Shown piece by piece: positions 1 through 11,267 of a stretch of DNA of 64,000 nt. Source of the stretch: Isoetes taiwanensis (lineage: Eukaryota > Streptophyta > Lycopodiopsida > Isoetales > Isoetaceae); the NCBI GenBank assembly GCA_021234155.1, contig JAJEKV010000070.1, positions 6,805,971-6,869,970 on the forward strand. Direction: 5' to 3'. A model generated the notes under the pieces. That model did not search any database. It was not told where the DNA came from and saw only the letters and a program-made list of their open reading frames with translations. The translations under genes and the position numbers were made by a program. Numbering within the stretch: the stretch's first letter is position 1; every line of letters starts with the position of its first letter.

Positions 1-529
1 CTATTGTGAAAGTTGGTGTAAAGCTCAAATTTTAAACAACCATCAAGCAAATTCACAAATTCCCAGCATGGGCAAGTTATCAACGGAGAGTTTAGATAAA
101 GACCACTCGCATTCAACCGAGAAAGTGGCAACGTGGTTATGGTGTATGATGGGACCGAGGGTCGCGAAATTCATGAAATAAAAGAATATGAAAAGAATGT
201 GTCTATATGCTTAACCGCTGGCTAATACAGATGGAGATTGGAAAAGGATAACTTTAAGATGTTAGTCGATTCATAATGGACATCAATGCCGAGGTAATTT
301 TTGATGTTCAAAGTGTAGCCTTTTATTTTTATTTTATTTCTCATCACAACCTTATTTTGCAATATTTTCTTTAGTGTTAGTGTAACTTCTAAATACACGC
401 TTGAAGTTTATATATGATAGAACTTTCCACTTTTTCATTTTGCTGTTCTCTAGGGGGCAAACCCTCGCTTATGTAATAGGATATAATCGCATAAGGCCGA
501 ATATACTCGTGATATGTTGACCCATCGCT
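1..529. other. AT-rich stretch, no gene seen
   Basis: No reading frame of useful length, no recognised domain and no structured repeat is visible here. The composition is AT-rich with short T runs, like the non-coding DNA elsewhere in the window. Confidence 0.5.
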
Positions 530-654
530 AAAACCCTTTGTTCCCCAGAAATGCACTGGCCATACAGGATCATGATGGCATCACCATCAAGTAAAAACCC
601 TTTGTTCCCTCAGAATGCACCTGGCCATGCTAGGGATCAAGGATGTTCCGGACC
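530..654. repeat. Two-copy tandem repeat, unit about 63 bp
   Basis: Two adjacent units share AAAACCCTTTGTTCCC, then AGAA(A)TGCAC, then TGGCCAT, then a GGATCA-rich end. The first starts near 530 and the second near 593. They differ by small indels and substitutions, so the duplication is not recent or the sequence is noisy. No coding role is apparent. Confidence 0.7.
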
Positions 655-1990
655 CGTAACTACCAGCCCTAACTGATGAATAAGAACACGAAGGAGCTTC
701 ATAAATCTTTGCTTATGGCTATATAGAAAAAAGAGTCTTAATTAGGAAACAGAGGATGAGCATCCAATCGGCCTCGCTTTTTCCAAATGCTTCTTCCATA
801 TAGTAGCTGTATAGCTAGCTCATTTTAGGTTTACGCCTTTCCTTCCTGAATCCATACTTATATCTATGTTTCAAGCTTTTCCTGCATTCTATCATCAAGT
901 ATTATGATATATAGCAAAATACTTCTTTCGCTAAGCTATCTACTTCTGCCTGTGAGGATCTCGCTTAAGAGGTCAGAAAACCTTATGATCACCTATGTCC
1001 ATGTTGGTAGGTACGATATTTTGGCCTATCTATGGCCACATCCGTGATCCATTGAGCTCATGAAGGCATATACCCCAAACAAAGGTGCACCCGCCCACTA
1101 AAAATCTATGAGGTCAGATAAGCTTCAACATAATTACCATAATCTAACGCTTCTCATATGCTCTTCGTGATTCGTGATTCGACAGTATCGTGATCCATAC
1201 TGCCTCTCGTGCCATCCCCATTGGTCCTGATCAGAGTTGAATTGCAGTGGCCCTACAAAACAAAGTTTAAAATGAAACGACTTATTTCATATCGCGAACA
1301 AGACTTCAAAATGAATCTTTGAAAGATTCTTAAAATTCCCTTTAAAAAGTCCATTTTAAGATTTTTGTGACAGTGTGACAATTTAAGTAATTTAGGTACC
1401 ATTTTTGAGGGGTTGATTGAACATAACTTTCATGCAAAAATTTTAAATAGCAATTTTCTATCCTCCTAAATCCATGAACAAAAATAGTTACTTTATAAAG
1501 TAGAAAAAAAAGGCAATAAAAAAAAAATAAGAAGGGTAGTAGAGTGACAAAGAAGTGATATATTCAGCGTCAGGAAAATTGTATTAAAATTATGAACAAA
1601 ATTGCTCGCAAATATAGGACATTTTGACAAACACTCATCACCGTGACTTTCTCTGCTCTTTACATGTTTGAGTCATCTAAAAACTTATTTTGGCAAAGAA
1701 GATCAGATGCATCTCACCCTCCGACTCATTTAATCCCCTCGATCACCTGGAAACTTCACATCCCTCGCCTTCACTCTCAAACCGATGTACTCGGAATCCA
1801 TCTTCTTCCTCACCGCCTACAAGTGAGTCTTCATCATCATCTTTTTGCCACCTTTCTAGGTTGTTTGTCTAATCCACATGCCGACCTTTATTAAAGTTTG
1901 TTGAGGACCATACTGCGAATTTATTACAGCTAAATGTAACAAAGTCATATGCAAGAACCTTTACTTCGCTTAGATCTATGATGCTAGCTG
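655..1990. other. AT-rich stretch, no gene seen
   Basis: The only reading frames are two overlapping ones of 60 and 83 codons near 1643-1894. They have unremarkable, Ser/His-rich translations and no recognisable domain. Nothing else is supported here. Confidence 0.45.
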
Positions 1991-2059
1991 TTTACTGGAC
2001 TTTGCTCTCTTCTCCCACTCCGCTTACCATCTCCAAAGTATAACTCCCACCGAAAAGCA

Positions 2060-2345
2060 TCGGGCAACACACTGCGAACATTGCCCCTGCTACGACGTTC
2101 ATTACGAATGGCCCGTGATCGCCGCTTGAACGCCGATGAACGACGCCAAAAGTCGAGAACGACGTTTCTATAACGACGCTCAACGCCGCTTTACGACGCC
2201 GGACGCCGCTTATTAATGGCCGCGAATCCGCTGCCGTTTTGCAAAGCCGACGACGCATCGCCGTTTCAACGACGCCATCGCGACACGCACGCCATACCGC
2301 TACCGCGGCGCTTCTACGAAATGCGTTGTCGACGCATCTGCTCAT
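2060..2345. other. CG-dense island rich in CGACGCC-like words
   Basis: This roughly 290-bp stretch is packed with CG dinucleotides and irregular repeats of CGACGCC, AACGACG and GACGCCG, within AT-rich flanks. A 117-codon minus-strand frame (1992-2345) runs through it. Its translation is Arg/Ala/Val-rich, matches nothing I know, and may be open only because the GC-rich repeat lacks stops. The island is either a small CpG-rich simple repeat or the remnant of a GC-rich transposon. It is too irregular to be a clean satellite. Confidence 0.5.
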
Positions 2346-2386
2346 CCAGTTGCACTTTTAGTTGAGTTGAATTCCATCCTCTCTTG

Positions 2387-2789
2387 TTACCTCCAGATTT
2401 TAGCTAGCTGCAATGGCTTCCGTGATTCATCATTATCACCGACGGCGAGCATTCCTTTCCTCAATCTCCGACCGGAATCCGCCAGATACTCGAAAGCAAC
2501 TTGTTGTGCCGTATGTCTGGGCTGTACATGACTCATTATCTTCATCCGAAAGCAGCCAATATCTCTACTTGTTCCTCCTTTGATTCTCAACTTGCAATGT
2601 AGGAGAGCTCTTGCCTAGGGATGGCCAGTTGAATGTAACTGCTCTTCTCGACTTTGTAATGAAGCTGCGTAACATGTCACTTTGCCGGTGAAAAAAACTG
2701 GTGGGGCCACCATAAAGCATCCGGCCCTTAAAGTGGTTAGAGACGATCAATACTTGTCTCAATATATCCAATGATTTGGTTTGAGTCAA
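2387..2789 (-). pseudogene. Decayed coding-like DNA downstream of the IDGMD-family copy
   Basis: Two short overlapping minus-strand frames (2565-2789 and 2387-2590) give protein-like translations in different frames, as expected of a frameshifted gene. They lie downstream of the IDGMD/HDQID remnant on the same strand and could be its C-terminal part. No domain is recognised. Assignment to the same element rests only on strand and position. Confidence 0.25.
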
Positions 2790-3179
2790 ACGCCTTTTCC
2801 CTCCTTTTACTTTTTGTGATTTCTTTCAAGCTTTTAGAGCATTTGATTCTCAAGCAGAGAGAGCATGGAACTAGTATCGGGATGGTATGCTTAATGAATT
2901 GAATATCACGGGCCGCTTAACGCAAGGATGTGGCATATTTTTCTGTAAGATGGCCTTGCCATCTTCTGGCGAAATCTTTGATCCGATGTCAAAATGTAAT
3001 GTTTCTCAAGGGTTCACAGCTGATAGTGACCTGCTTGATTCAAAAATCCATTCTTTGAAATCATAAGTTTCTTCCAATAACTCGATAAACCGGACGAGGA
3101 TTGCAGGAATCTTGGATAACCTCAATCATTGCCGGTAGGCCGAGAGCTTTTTCTCGAAAGCAAGACGCTAGAGAACCCA

Positions 3180-4250
3180 TCAACACCGATCAATTTGATC
3201 GTGGTGGTGGCGATCATCAAGCAGGAAACCAATCTTTCACCTTCGCTAAGATTTGTTTCTCTACTAGCATAGCAATGTAAGAAGCAAACAACCGATTCTT
3301 ATTTTCCTTGTCAAGTTGTCTAGTCAATATTATAGAACCTGCGGGTATGTTCTAGATTGAAAGAAGCCTATTCACACAGGATAGTGAGATTTGGATCAGC
3401 ATGAATGTTTGATAATTCAAAAAATGCCTTGCAAGAGGAAGTTCCACAAATACCATAGCACCAAATAACATGCATATGAAATCTTCAAGAAGATCCTTAG
3501 GCACATTGACAAATGTGTAGGGTGTGGTCTTCGTCCATTCCATCAATAACAACCGACAGCGTAGTTGAGCGGGTTGCTCCAGCTTTCTTCCTATGTTTTG
3601 GTCAATTTTCTCCCTTTCCAAAGATCGTTGTTCTATGTGCTTGTTCCGGCCCTTCAATGCATCCTAAAATGAAAATATGTTTAGGAAAGAACCTACTTTT
3701 AAGTAGAACTAGGCAAGAACACGCTTTGAAGCTTACTTTAGCGTGAAGTGTCTTGCATTTTGTCTCCAGCTTTAATTCGAGCATGTAGCACGCATTTACA
3801 TCCTATGCTTCTAGGAATGGACACGAGAAAACTCTTTTTCCGTGAGCACACAGCAGATAGCGCATATGGTGTTCTCCAAAATTTCAACACACATGTCCTT
3901 ATAATTATCATAGACTTCAATGCTTCGCGGAAGGTTACCCGCGGTACATGTAATGCTAGTGGGAGTTTCTCGCGAAGACTTTAAAGAAAACCTTCCATCC
4001 AAGAAACACATTGAAGGGCATGAACTCGATATTCTCCCCGAGTGCGATTATTAATGCCCGATTCTTGTCGTTTCTTCAGCGTAAAGTCGCGGCTCTAAGA
4101 CATGTATCAATTTAGTCGCTTGGACATTCGGTGGCCACTCACCGCGGTAAGTAAACTTCTCTACCATAATCCTCGGGCTCTTAATAATATTGAAGGCTGG
4201 TAGCCCCTTTGGTCTAGCGTAGAAATATTGAATCAGAATTATCAATGAAT
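3180..4250 (-). pseudogene. Broken transposase-like gene, IDGMD ... HHHDQID family (copy 1)
   Basis: Read on the minus strand, the landmarks come in this order: VVIDGMDE at 3553-3530, ADPNLTI near 3400-3380, KENKNRLFASYIAML near 3310-3260, then HHHDQIDR around 3209-3186. The same order occurs in the copy at 58.3-61.5 kb (IDGMDQ, ENK, GHTHDQID). From memory I associate these motifs with a plant transposon-type domain annotated as DUF7869; the exact name is uncertain. Frames change between landmarks, so this copy is not translatable. Upstream frames at 3602-3784, 3811-4011 and 4051-4245, on the same strand, look protein-like and probably form its N-terminal part. A downstream methyltransferase-like domain was not found for this copy. 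Confidence 0.7.
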
Positions 4251-4980
4251 CAAATCAATTCCTTTAGTCCAATCTTTTTGGCAAACAACGCTGAGAACAA
4301 GCATTATGTGCTGTCTCTGCGAGCCTCATCTATGAGTTTCTTTCTTCTTTGGGTTGTACATGCTTCTCGCGGTAAGTTTCGCTTTAAGACTTACTTGCAG
4401 AGCTTTGAATTCAACATAGAGTCTTGGTGGCTTTGGTGGTCCTCGTCCGAGAGATCAACATGAGGTGCTTCTTCGCCCGAGAGGTCAACAGAGGTGTACT
4501 AGTAGATGCCGAGGTTTGGTGTGGCAAGTCCTGGAAAAGCCTCCTCTCCTCGGGAAAAAAGTAATCGAGGTTGGTGACGAATTGACTACCTTTGAAGTGT
4601 CAGAGAAATTCACGAGTTAAGGCATACCGATCGCCCTAATTTCATAGTACCACTAGCTTAAATGGATGGAGTTGATGGATTTGCCTCCTCAAAGGGAGGA
4701 GCTCTACTATGGGACTATGCGGCGACGACTAAAATGAACCGAGAAGGTAGTCCGATTCACCTGGTGGAGCAAACGCGATCGGTGGGGCAAACGACGCTCG
4801 TGATGTGGTGGTGGAGTAAATTGAACTGGGTGGTGGAAGCCGAGGTGGTCGTGGCCGGAGTAAACTCAACAGAGTCGGGGTTTGAATGTCTGAGGTAGAA
4901 TATTGGTGGCTACTTCCCTGCGTCTCATGGAGGAGGTGTGAAAGTCATTGCGGTGAGGAAGCCCTAACAAAGAGTTGAGG
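4251..4980. other. Weakly coding-like, unassigned
   Basis: A plus-strand frame at 4662-4898 (78 codons) and broken minus-strand frames both exist. The minus-strand translation from about 4640 down looks continuous with the IDGMD-family remnant but carries several stops. I cannot assign a product on either strand. Confidence 0.25.
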
Positions 4981-5023
4981 CTCGCATTTTCTCTCGAGCT
5001 ACCGAAAGTTAATACCACACCGC

Positions 5024-5608
5024 ATAAATTTATACCACGTATAACGTACTCTGCATGAATTTAATACGCAGATGGTATAAATTTATACAGTGGAAGGAAA
5101 CTTAAGATCTGTGACCACATAAATTTATACAGAGATGGTATAAATTTATACAGAGGAGGGCAACATAGAAACGGTAAAACTAGATAAATTTATACTAAAC
5201 TCACGACATTAATTTGTATTGAAAACTTTATGGAGAAGCGCCATAATGAACGATACCAGCGTGAGGTACTAAGCCCGGCCACCCTATTTCTATATACGCA
5301 GCTCTGAAGTCGACAAGGCGGCGGCTTTATATAATTTGCTCTTTGAACGCTTCATACGAACCATACCGCCATGGCCAATGCAAGTCTACCATCCGCATCG
5401 CTCTAGCTTCTTTGTTTTAATCATAGAGGTAGTTTCACGCGATAAATTTATACCTGGCTCGATCTAGATAAATTTATAATGCCTCTGAAAGCCCGAGCGA
5501 CATAAATTTATACTCAGTTCCGTAACACTTTACAAAGATAAATTTATATCGACGGGTAGAGAATCCAGATAAATTTATACCGCCAGGTTTCGGGCGATAA
5601 ATTTATAC
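5024..5608. repeat. Palindrome cluster 1: core ATAAATTTATAC, full form GTATAAATTTATAC
   Basis: Nine copies of ATAAATTTATAC start at 5024, 5077, 5119, 5140, 5184, 5442, 5502, 5569 and 5597. Two near-copies end in AA or AT (5468, 5538), and a more diverged form sits near 5054. At 5075 and 5138 the site is extended to the full 14-bp palindrome GTATAAATTTATAC. Spacer sequences between sites are unrelated to each other, so this is not a simple tandem satellite: a short word recurs in otherwise different DNA. A gap with no site (5196-5441) splits the cluster in two. Many sites are preceded by GA or CA and followed by C or CG. Confidence 0.9.
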
Positions 5609-5639
5609 CGCTCCAAAACCATTTCTGAAGTCTTGGTGT

Positions 5640-6335
5640 CTAGTGCTTAAAGGATGGTCCTAACCTTAATATTTTAGTAATATTGTTTGTTTTTGCTTAA
5701 ATGACAATAAATAAAGTGTTAATTTAGTGTGGATTTTATGTCTTTCTCAAATTGCTTTTACTGCTTTTGTGTTTCAAAAGTCAAAAGGTTCTCGCTTCTT
5801 TATGTAAAATGGGTTTTTATCGCTCTACCCCCGTGATCAAGTTTGTACAATGTAGGCTAATCATCGCTAGCTGCACCCAATAGAGCCACGTACATACCTA
5901 ACTAAAAGACCAGACGTGGTACGCCCCACGTACAAGAGAGAGCAAACCAATCGAGGCAAATTGCATTCTTGTGTAATCCGTCAGAAGGGCAAGTACAAGT
6001 CCGATGATATTACACATCGGGCGGTTGTGTAAACCTTGTTGCTACAGACAACGATGAAATTTTAATGAAGCATGCATGACAAAGGGGAAGTCTTCTATGT
6101 TCTAATAGTAAAATGCTTGTATCAAGCATGTGCAAACCCAAAGACGCATGACTACATATCCAAAATTACAAGGGCGGCTATGTAAGTTATTCTTGGTGGC
6201 TTTAACACGATGGGAATTCTATAATCACCATTCTCCTAACTTAACCCTTCGATTACAGATATAAAGAGACATTTTAATGTCAAAGAGCGCTAGAACAAAA
6301 AGGTTGCCTGGAAGGGTCTATGGTACCCCATTCCT
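5640..6335. other. Non-coding stretch, no gene seen
   Basis: No long frame or recognised motif occurs here. The only notable point is the purine-rich run that starts near 6338 and leads into the acidic coding-like region. Confidence 0.45.
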
Positions 6336-6340
6336 AACTA

Positions 6341-7240
6341 AGAGGAAGAGAAGGACGAGGAAGTAGAAGAAGAAGAGGAAGAGGAAGAGGAGGTTCCCAA
6401 TGGTAACAAAGGGAGGAGCAAGAGAGTCAAGACTGCAATGCAGGACAATGCCTCCACCAAAAAAGATCTTAGAACCACAAGTCCTCGACTATAGAGGAGC
6501 CGCCAGGCTCTTCGAAGGCTCCCCGGAGCGTATTAGCCAGAAGCCCGCAGAGCAAGTCGCTATTCGCTGGTTAATGATACCAAACCGCTTACAAACTATT
6601 TCTTTGACATTGAGCACTATTAAGAGGCCACCTAAAAATGAAGATGGGGTCGAGTGCTGCGTCCCGAACGACGCCGCAGACATGTGGCTAATCAAACAAA
6701 GAATGAGAAGGGAATCCTCATGCCCATGGTGTGTCGCCACTAGCTGTTATGGTGGGATGTGGAGTTCAAAGGGAACCAACTAAAAAAGATATACCGACTA
6801 AGATTTCACCTACTACGCTCTTGGAGGCACACATAGTTACAAGGCAAGCAAGAAACTAAAGAAAGGAAGAAAAGTCGAATGTATGGAAGAGCGCGGTGCT
6901 TATATAATGCGGGTGTAATGATGAAGAAGCAAAGTCATTGCCGGAGTCATAATCTCCTACAATGTAATTTCATTAAAAATGAGTTTAATAGACAAGATCC
7001 GCTTCATGCACCGTGGAGTACGTGGGACCAAGCAAGTGCATGGAGAGGATTTTAAAAGCAAAGAACAAGCCGCAGGAGCTTCGAAGCCCGTGGTGACAGA
7101 GTGTCAGCCAAATTTTATGACTCGGATAAGAAGCCCATTATGGCAAAGAAACACGATAACTACTTTCACCGCCGAGATGCACCAAGGCAAATGCTTTCTT
7201 TCCGCCTTTGTAGTATGTTTAGCATGGTTATGTTCGACAT
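6341..7240 (+). pseudogene. Broken unassigned ORF with acidic N-terminal run
   Basis: A plus-strand frame from 6341 encodes an almost pure Glu run followed by a basic segment (NKGRSKRVKTAMQDN). Protein-like stretches continue downstream in shifted frames: KPLTNYFFDIEHY near 6580-6620, GILMPMVCRH near 6710-6740, WWDVEFKGNQLKKIYR near 6755-6800, and KFYDSDKKPIMAKKHDNYF near 7110-7165. In another frame, 6400-6783 is open for 127 codons and contains a C-x2-C pair. The pieces read like one decayed protein, but I do not recognise the family. Palindrome clusters lie on both sides, at 5.0-5.6 and 7.24-7.45 kb. Confidence 0.4.
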
Positions 7241-7243
7241 CTT

Positions 7244-7453
7244 TATAATTTATACCGCGCTCCGTGCCACGCAGAGGCAATTTATATACGCCAAGACGCA
7301 GATAAATTTATACCGTGTCGTCACGCAGATAAATTTATACCGCTCGTCACTTCTGCAGATAAATTTATACAAAATACCGCACGATAAATTTATACCGTCA
7401 CTCGTGATAAATTTATACCGCCTGTGATATCGCCCCGCACGATAACTTATACC
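7244..7453. repeat. Palindrome cluster 2: ATAAATTTATACC sites
   Basis: Five exact ATAAATTTATAC sites start at 7302, 7329, 7359, 7384 and 7407. Degenerate versions lie near 7244, 7280 and 7442. The sites are 23-30 bp apart, denser than in cluster 1. Most carry GATAAATTTATACCG, with GA before and CG after. Spacers are short and CG-containing (CACGCA, GTCGTC, CACTCGT). The cluster begins where the coding-like reading of the upstream ORF ends. Confidence 0.9.
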
Positions 7454-7459
7454 GCGGAC

Positions 7460-7700
7460 TAGTCACCATGCATTTAGGATGACCTGCGGTAACAATTCTC
7501 TACGCCATGCAACACTAAACTAATGGCGCTTTGTCCATTTACGTGTGGATCTTCAAGAAAGAATTTTGTGCGTTCAAGATGGTGAGCTAAAGTATGCCAG
7601 CCCAGAAAAACCAAAAAGGTGGAAATCAAAACAAAAAAATATATATTGTACCCCTCGACGCAATATGTGGTCTAAAAGCAAAGAAATTTTTGTTCTTTAA
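7460..7700. other. Short non-coding stretch
   Basis: No gene or repeat recognised. It separates palindrome cluster 2 from minus-strand coding-like DNA. Confidence 0.4.
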
Positions 7701-7714
7701 GCATGATTTCTTAA

Positions 7715-10100
7715 TTAGGAGAAATTCTGATTTTCTCGATCGAGACTAAATAAATGCAGAGGCCCTAGAATGGAAAAGTTGTTATTGTTAAGCAATTTCC
7801 AATGACTATATACGCTTTTGTCAAGATTATTTTTATCCACCTGAAAAGCACTTATGGGGTCGCTTTCATCGTGTTGGAACACAAAACATTCAAAGCTGCG
7901 TAATGCCGCTGCTCGCGGCAACTATGGCTTATGTTTACGAAGAAGGTACATGAGAGCTCATTATAAGCTTTATGGGAACATTTAATATCATTTCAATGAT
8001 CGAACATGTCGAGAAGACGCGATGCATGCATCTTTCCACAAGTTCGCGAATACATCGAGGGGTCGCATTACCAAGTGGGATAATAATACAAGGTCAATAC
8101 TTCTATACAAAGAAAAGATGTAAGAAAATATTGATTCCCTCAAAAGAGCGTAAGTTTTTACAAAATTTGATAGTCTTTATACGATTTTTCACATCCATAG
8201 AAAGCTTGTGAAAACTTCACTAATCTTGAGTCTCTTTCACGTAATTTTGAGCTCTTTTCTACGTGACTTCCTCGGAGCAAACGCCAAGCCTTGGCCATTC
8301 TTCTATCTGCATGTGTCTTTTACCAAAGCAAGGGTCCTCGTGGAGATTCACTTTCAATATCCCGTGAATCAAGGAATTTCTTACATCCATCATTTCTGGC
8401 CGATATCCCCGCGACACGCCCGAAAGTAATCGCGGTATCCAAATACCCCCGTGAGTTCAGCATTCATATTCGTGACGCGATTCAATAATTTCCTCTCTTG
8501 GTTACTTCATATTTTCTCGGGTCTTCAAACCGAAGTCTCGATTCGAGGACTAACGATTCAAACCGGCTAATCGCTTTGTTGATCATACCGCTTACTAATG
8601 TCATTACCATATCAAACTTTTCGATTCAAGACCTCGAGCTTTTCAAATGTCTTATCATGCGCCGTCTTTTTTCTCGGTTTCTCTAAAAGCATTCGTGGTT
8701 TCGCAGCCTCCTCAAAGCCTTCCGGGATCTAACTGTCAAGGATCACATCCATGTTACCGATCCGCCTCGAAGTTATTTTGATGTTCGCATGTTTTCTCAA
8801 GGCCCCGCTTACTTCTTCGCTCTTCTTCGTTTCTTCACGGTGGCCTTTGCCATTTTCTCCAAGGTCTCAAGAATCCATCTTAAAACCTCGCACCTTGTCA
8901 TCATACTCCAAAGAAATGCTACGCTTCCCTGTACCAGCAACTCTAGAAGCAAATTCCTCATGAAGAAGCCAATAATAAAGACTATCATCGAACCAATTTC
9001 TTCACCATGCATGTGATATAACACGCTTTATCCCGCCTCAGAATAAAAATCCCTTCCATAGCCATGAAAACTTTATTTACTCCGTGAAGTATTCTAAGTA
9101 TTTTCTTTGGTTAAGGCCCACCTCCTTCATTAATTGGTGATTGGATAATTTGGTAGAGGTGTGCCTCTGGGGCATTGGTCCCTCGAGTTAGACGCATTCA
9201 ACTGGGTTGCACGTAAGATAATTTAATCGCCACTTTATTGATCACACATGCTGGACGAGTATTGAAATTCCTTTATCATTTTCTTGCTAACCTGTACTCG
9301 CTCCTCATAAGTACCGGATTGCCACTGAATGTACTCGATTTGACTTTGGTCAGATAAGCATTGGGCAAGTGGACTCGATCTCATGAGCATGATCGCATGT
9401 GATACACTTTGCGCTTGTCATGCTTGCAACTCAAAAGATCCGTATATTTTTACTTCCCATATAGTACCGAACCGCTGATATCAATAAAACCATGGTGGCA
9501 TTTTCCAATACTCTGCCCCCAAGACAAGAACACCGATTTTGTTACCGCCTAACAATGTTCATCTCTTCTTTCGCTTTGCTTCAGCTTGAGTATAGCTAGT
9601 AAAGCTTCCGGTGAAAACAGCTGGGAAGATTTTCCCTAACGCGGATCCTTATAGCTGGTCTTGATATAATCAAAAAATCCATACCGCCATATCAAGTAGC
9701 CCTCTTCCATTGAGTTCGCTGTGGAATTGTGTCACGAGCTCCTCGGCGTCATTGCACTTTATCTAGCGCTAGCCATATAGGATAGTACCTCACGCGGCAT
9801 CAATGTCGGTTCTTATGTCTAGCCTCACATAATCATGCCTCGCCAGATAACTAGATCAGACTTTTAACATGTCTTTTCCCACTCAAAAGGATCTCATCCA
9901 TAAGCCGTGATAATTCTCCGCGATTGCTCATGCCAATGAAGGTACCCGAGAAATGTTTTATGGAAAAATCTTTGTGGGCTTTTCTCTCGTAGTTCTCCAT
10001 GATCATCCGATAGCTTCCGTAAGTCGCCTAATTTATTTACAACTTCCATGAACTTCTCGCCATGATTCGGTCGCATGAATAAACCGCTGCCTTTGAGTTC
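7715..10100 (-). pseudogene. Decayed minus-strand gene, product unknown
   Basis: Several minus-strand fragments in different frames give protein-like translations: MRPNHGEKFMEVVNKLGDLR at 10076-10017, AEELVTQFHSELNGRGLLDM near 9760-9700, MTSAKCITCDHAHEIEST near 9430-9380, EVLRWILETLEKMAKATVKK near 8890-8830, and a tail at 7921-7715. The Lys/Leu/Glu-rich segments suggest helical or coiled-coil structure. Stops and frameshifts separate all pieces. I do not recognise the family. Grouping them as one gene rests on shared strand and continuity of coding feel, so it may instead be two adjacent remnants. Confidence 0.35.
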
Positions 10101-10848
10101 TTCGACCTTCGAGGTCGAGGGCTACCCTCGAAAAATCCTCGCAATAAATAAGTTTATTAGGATCACATCCGCTTCTAAAAAGTAACAGCTTACCTTCCAA
10201 GCCGACAGGATCGATGTACCCTACCGGACCATGGAACAGATACCAGATTCTCCTTTAGAATACCACGCTAAATTTAAAAACCAGATTCCAAAATGAATAC
10301 CGGTGAAGGAAATGTTGAAACAATACCAGATTCCGTGGAATACGGGCCGCATTACTACCGTGATAAGCTTCCAGAAGTGAAAACTCTAAACGCGAAGGGA
10401 GGGAATTTTTCCCTTTTTTCGACCTGGCCGATCTCATTGCAGGCCGACGAAGCCGTGTTCCATTCCGCGTCTTCCATTCATCTCATACTTTAGCTCCTTC
10501 GTAAGGTATCACCGCTAGAGAGGAAACTTATTATAACCCAAAAAAGGAAAAAAGGAATCCCACATCTTGTTAACTACCGATTGGTCCGATCACAGCGACA
10601 TCGCAGTTGTTTTAAGTCTGACGAAGCCATATTTCGCTCAAAAACAAAGATCAAAGGCCACCTACCAAGAACAGCCTTCGATCATAAATCGATGTTGGCC
10701 ATGGACCGCGACAAGACTAAGGACAAACATTAAGAGGGCATGCACAATGTACATGGTCGTAATTTGGGCTACCATATGGCGTGAAATTCCTACTTAACAA
10801 AAATGGGAAGCAATTTGAAATATCAAGATAAATCTATGAGAAACAAAG
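10101..10848. other. No supported gene
   Basis: Short frames exist (10293-10493 plus, 10255-10437 minus, 10567-10797 plus). The last contains DWSDHSDIAVVL, which superficially resembles the SDH end of an endonuclease domain, but nothing around it supports that reading. Confidence 0.3.
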
Positions 10849-10977
10849 ATGGAAGGTGAAATTGAAAGCACTCAGGAAAGCCAACCAAACCTCCAAATAG
10901 GAAGATCTGAGACATTCCCCGATTATAAAAAGGAACTCGACCCAAAACAATTATTTGGAGTAGTAGATGCCTTTTAA
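10849..10977 (+). CDS. Small ORF, 42 codons, related to fragment at 11268
   Basis: ATG at 10849 opens a frame that ends with TAA at 10975-10977. The translation is Glu/Gln/Ser-rich at the start and ends in YKKELDPKQLFGVVDAF. The same peptide core, KDLDPKQLFGAV, is encoded 320 bp downstream in a second fragment. Conservation of LDPKQLFG while codons and flanks differ suggests it was once selected as protein, perhaps as duplicated exons of one gene. No family is recognised. It could equally be part of a decayed transposon ORF. Confidence 0.35.
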   Translation: MEGEIESTQESQPNLQIGRSETFPDYKKELDPKQLFGVVDAF

Positions 10978-11267
10978 ATGTCAAGAAGGCCAGGAATATT
11001 GTTTCATAAGTTGTCGATGCCTAGTGTCAGTTTCTATCCATGTCAGACTCCTCATATAGTAAGAAAGAGGATTCATTTTATTATTGCCCATAAAGATCAA
11101 TAATTTCACACTTGGTAAATACCTATTGATCTCTCCTCAGAATGCAACATGTTGCTAGTTGGCCTCTGAGGCTTGGCTTTGCTCTTTCAAAGGTACCCAC
11201 CAAAATTATAGAGTCACCAGACACGCTCTCAAGGAGGCCGGATCTATGACTATGGCTCACATAAGAT

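Noticed and set aside
1992-2345. 117-codon host gene on the minus strand
   Set aside because: Openness is explained by the CG-dense repeat; translation is Arg/Ala/Val-rich with no domain.
5024-7453. CRISPR array, from short repeats with unique spacers
   Set aside because: Repeat cores are only 12-14 bp, spacer lengths vary from 7 to over 200 bp, no cas genes exist, and the context is eukaryotic.
5024-7453. Terminal inverted repeats of one transposon from clusters 1 and 2
   Set aside because: The word is its own reverse complement, so orientation cannot be judged, and sequence outside the word does not match between clusters.
10567-10797. Endonuclease C-terminus, from DWSDHSDIAVVL
   Set aside because: Single short resemblance with no other endonuclease or reverse transcriptase motif on that strand.
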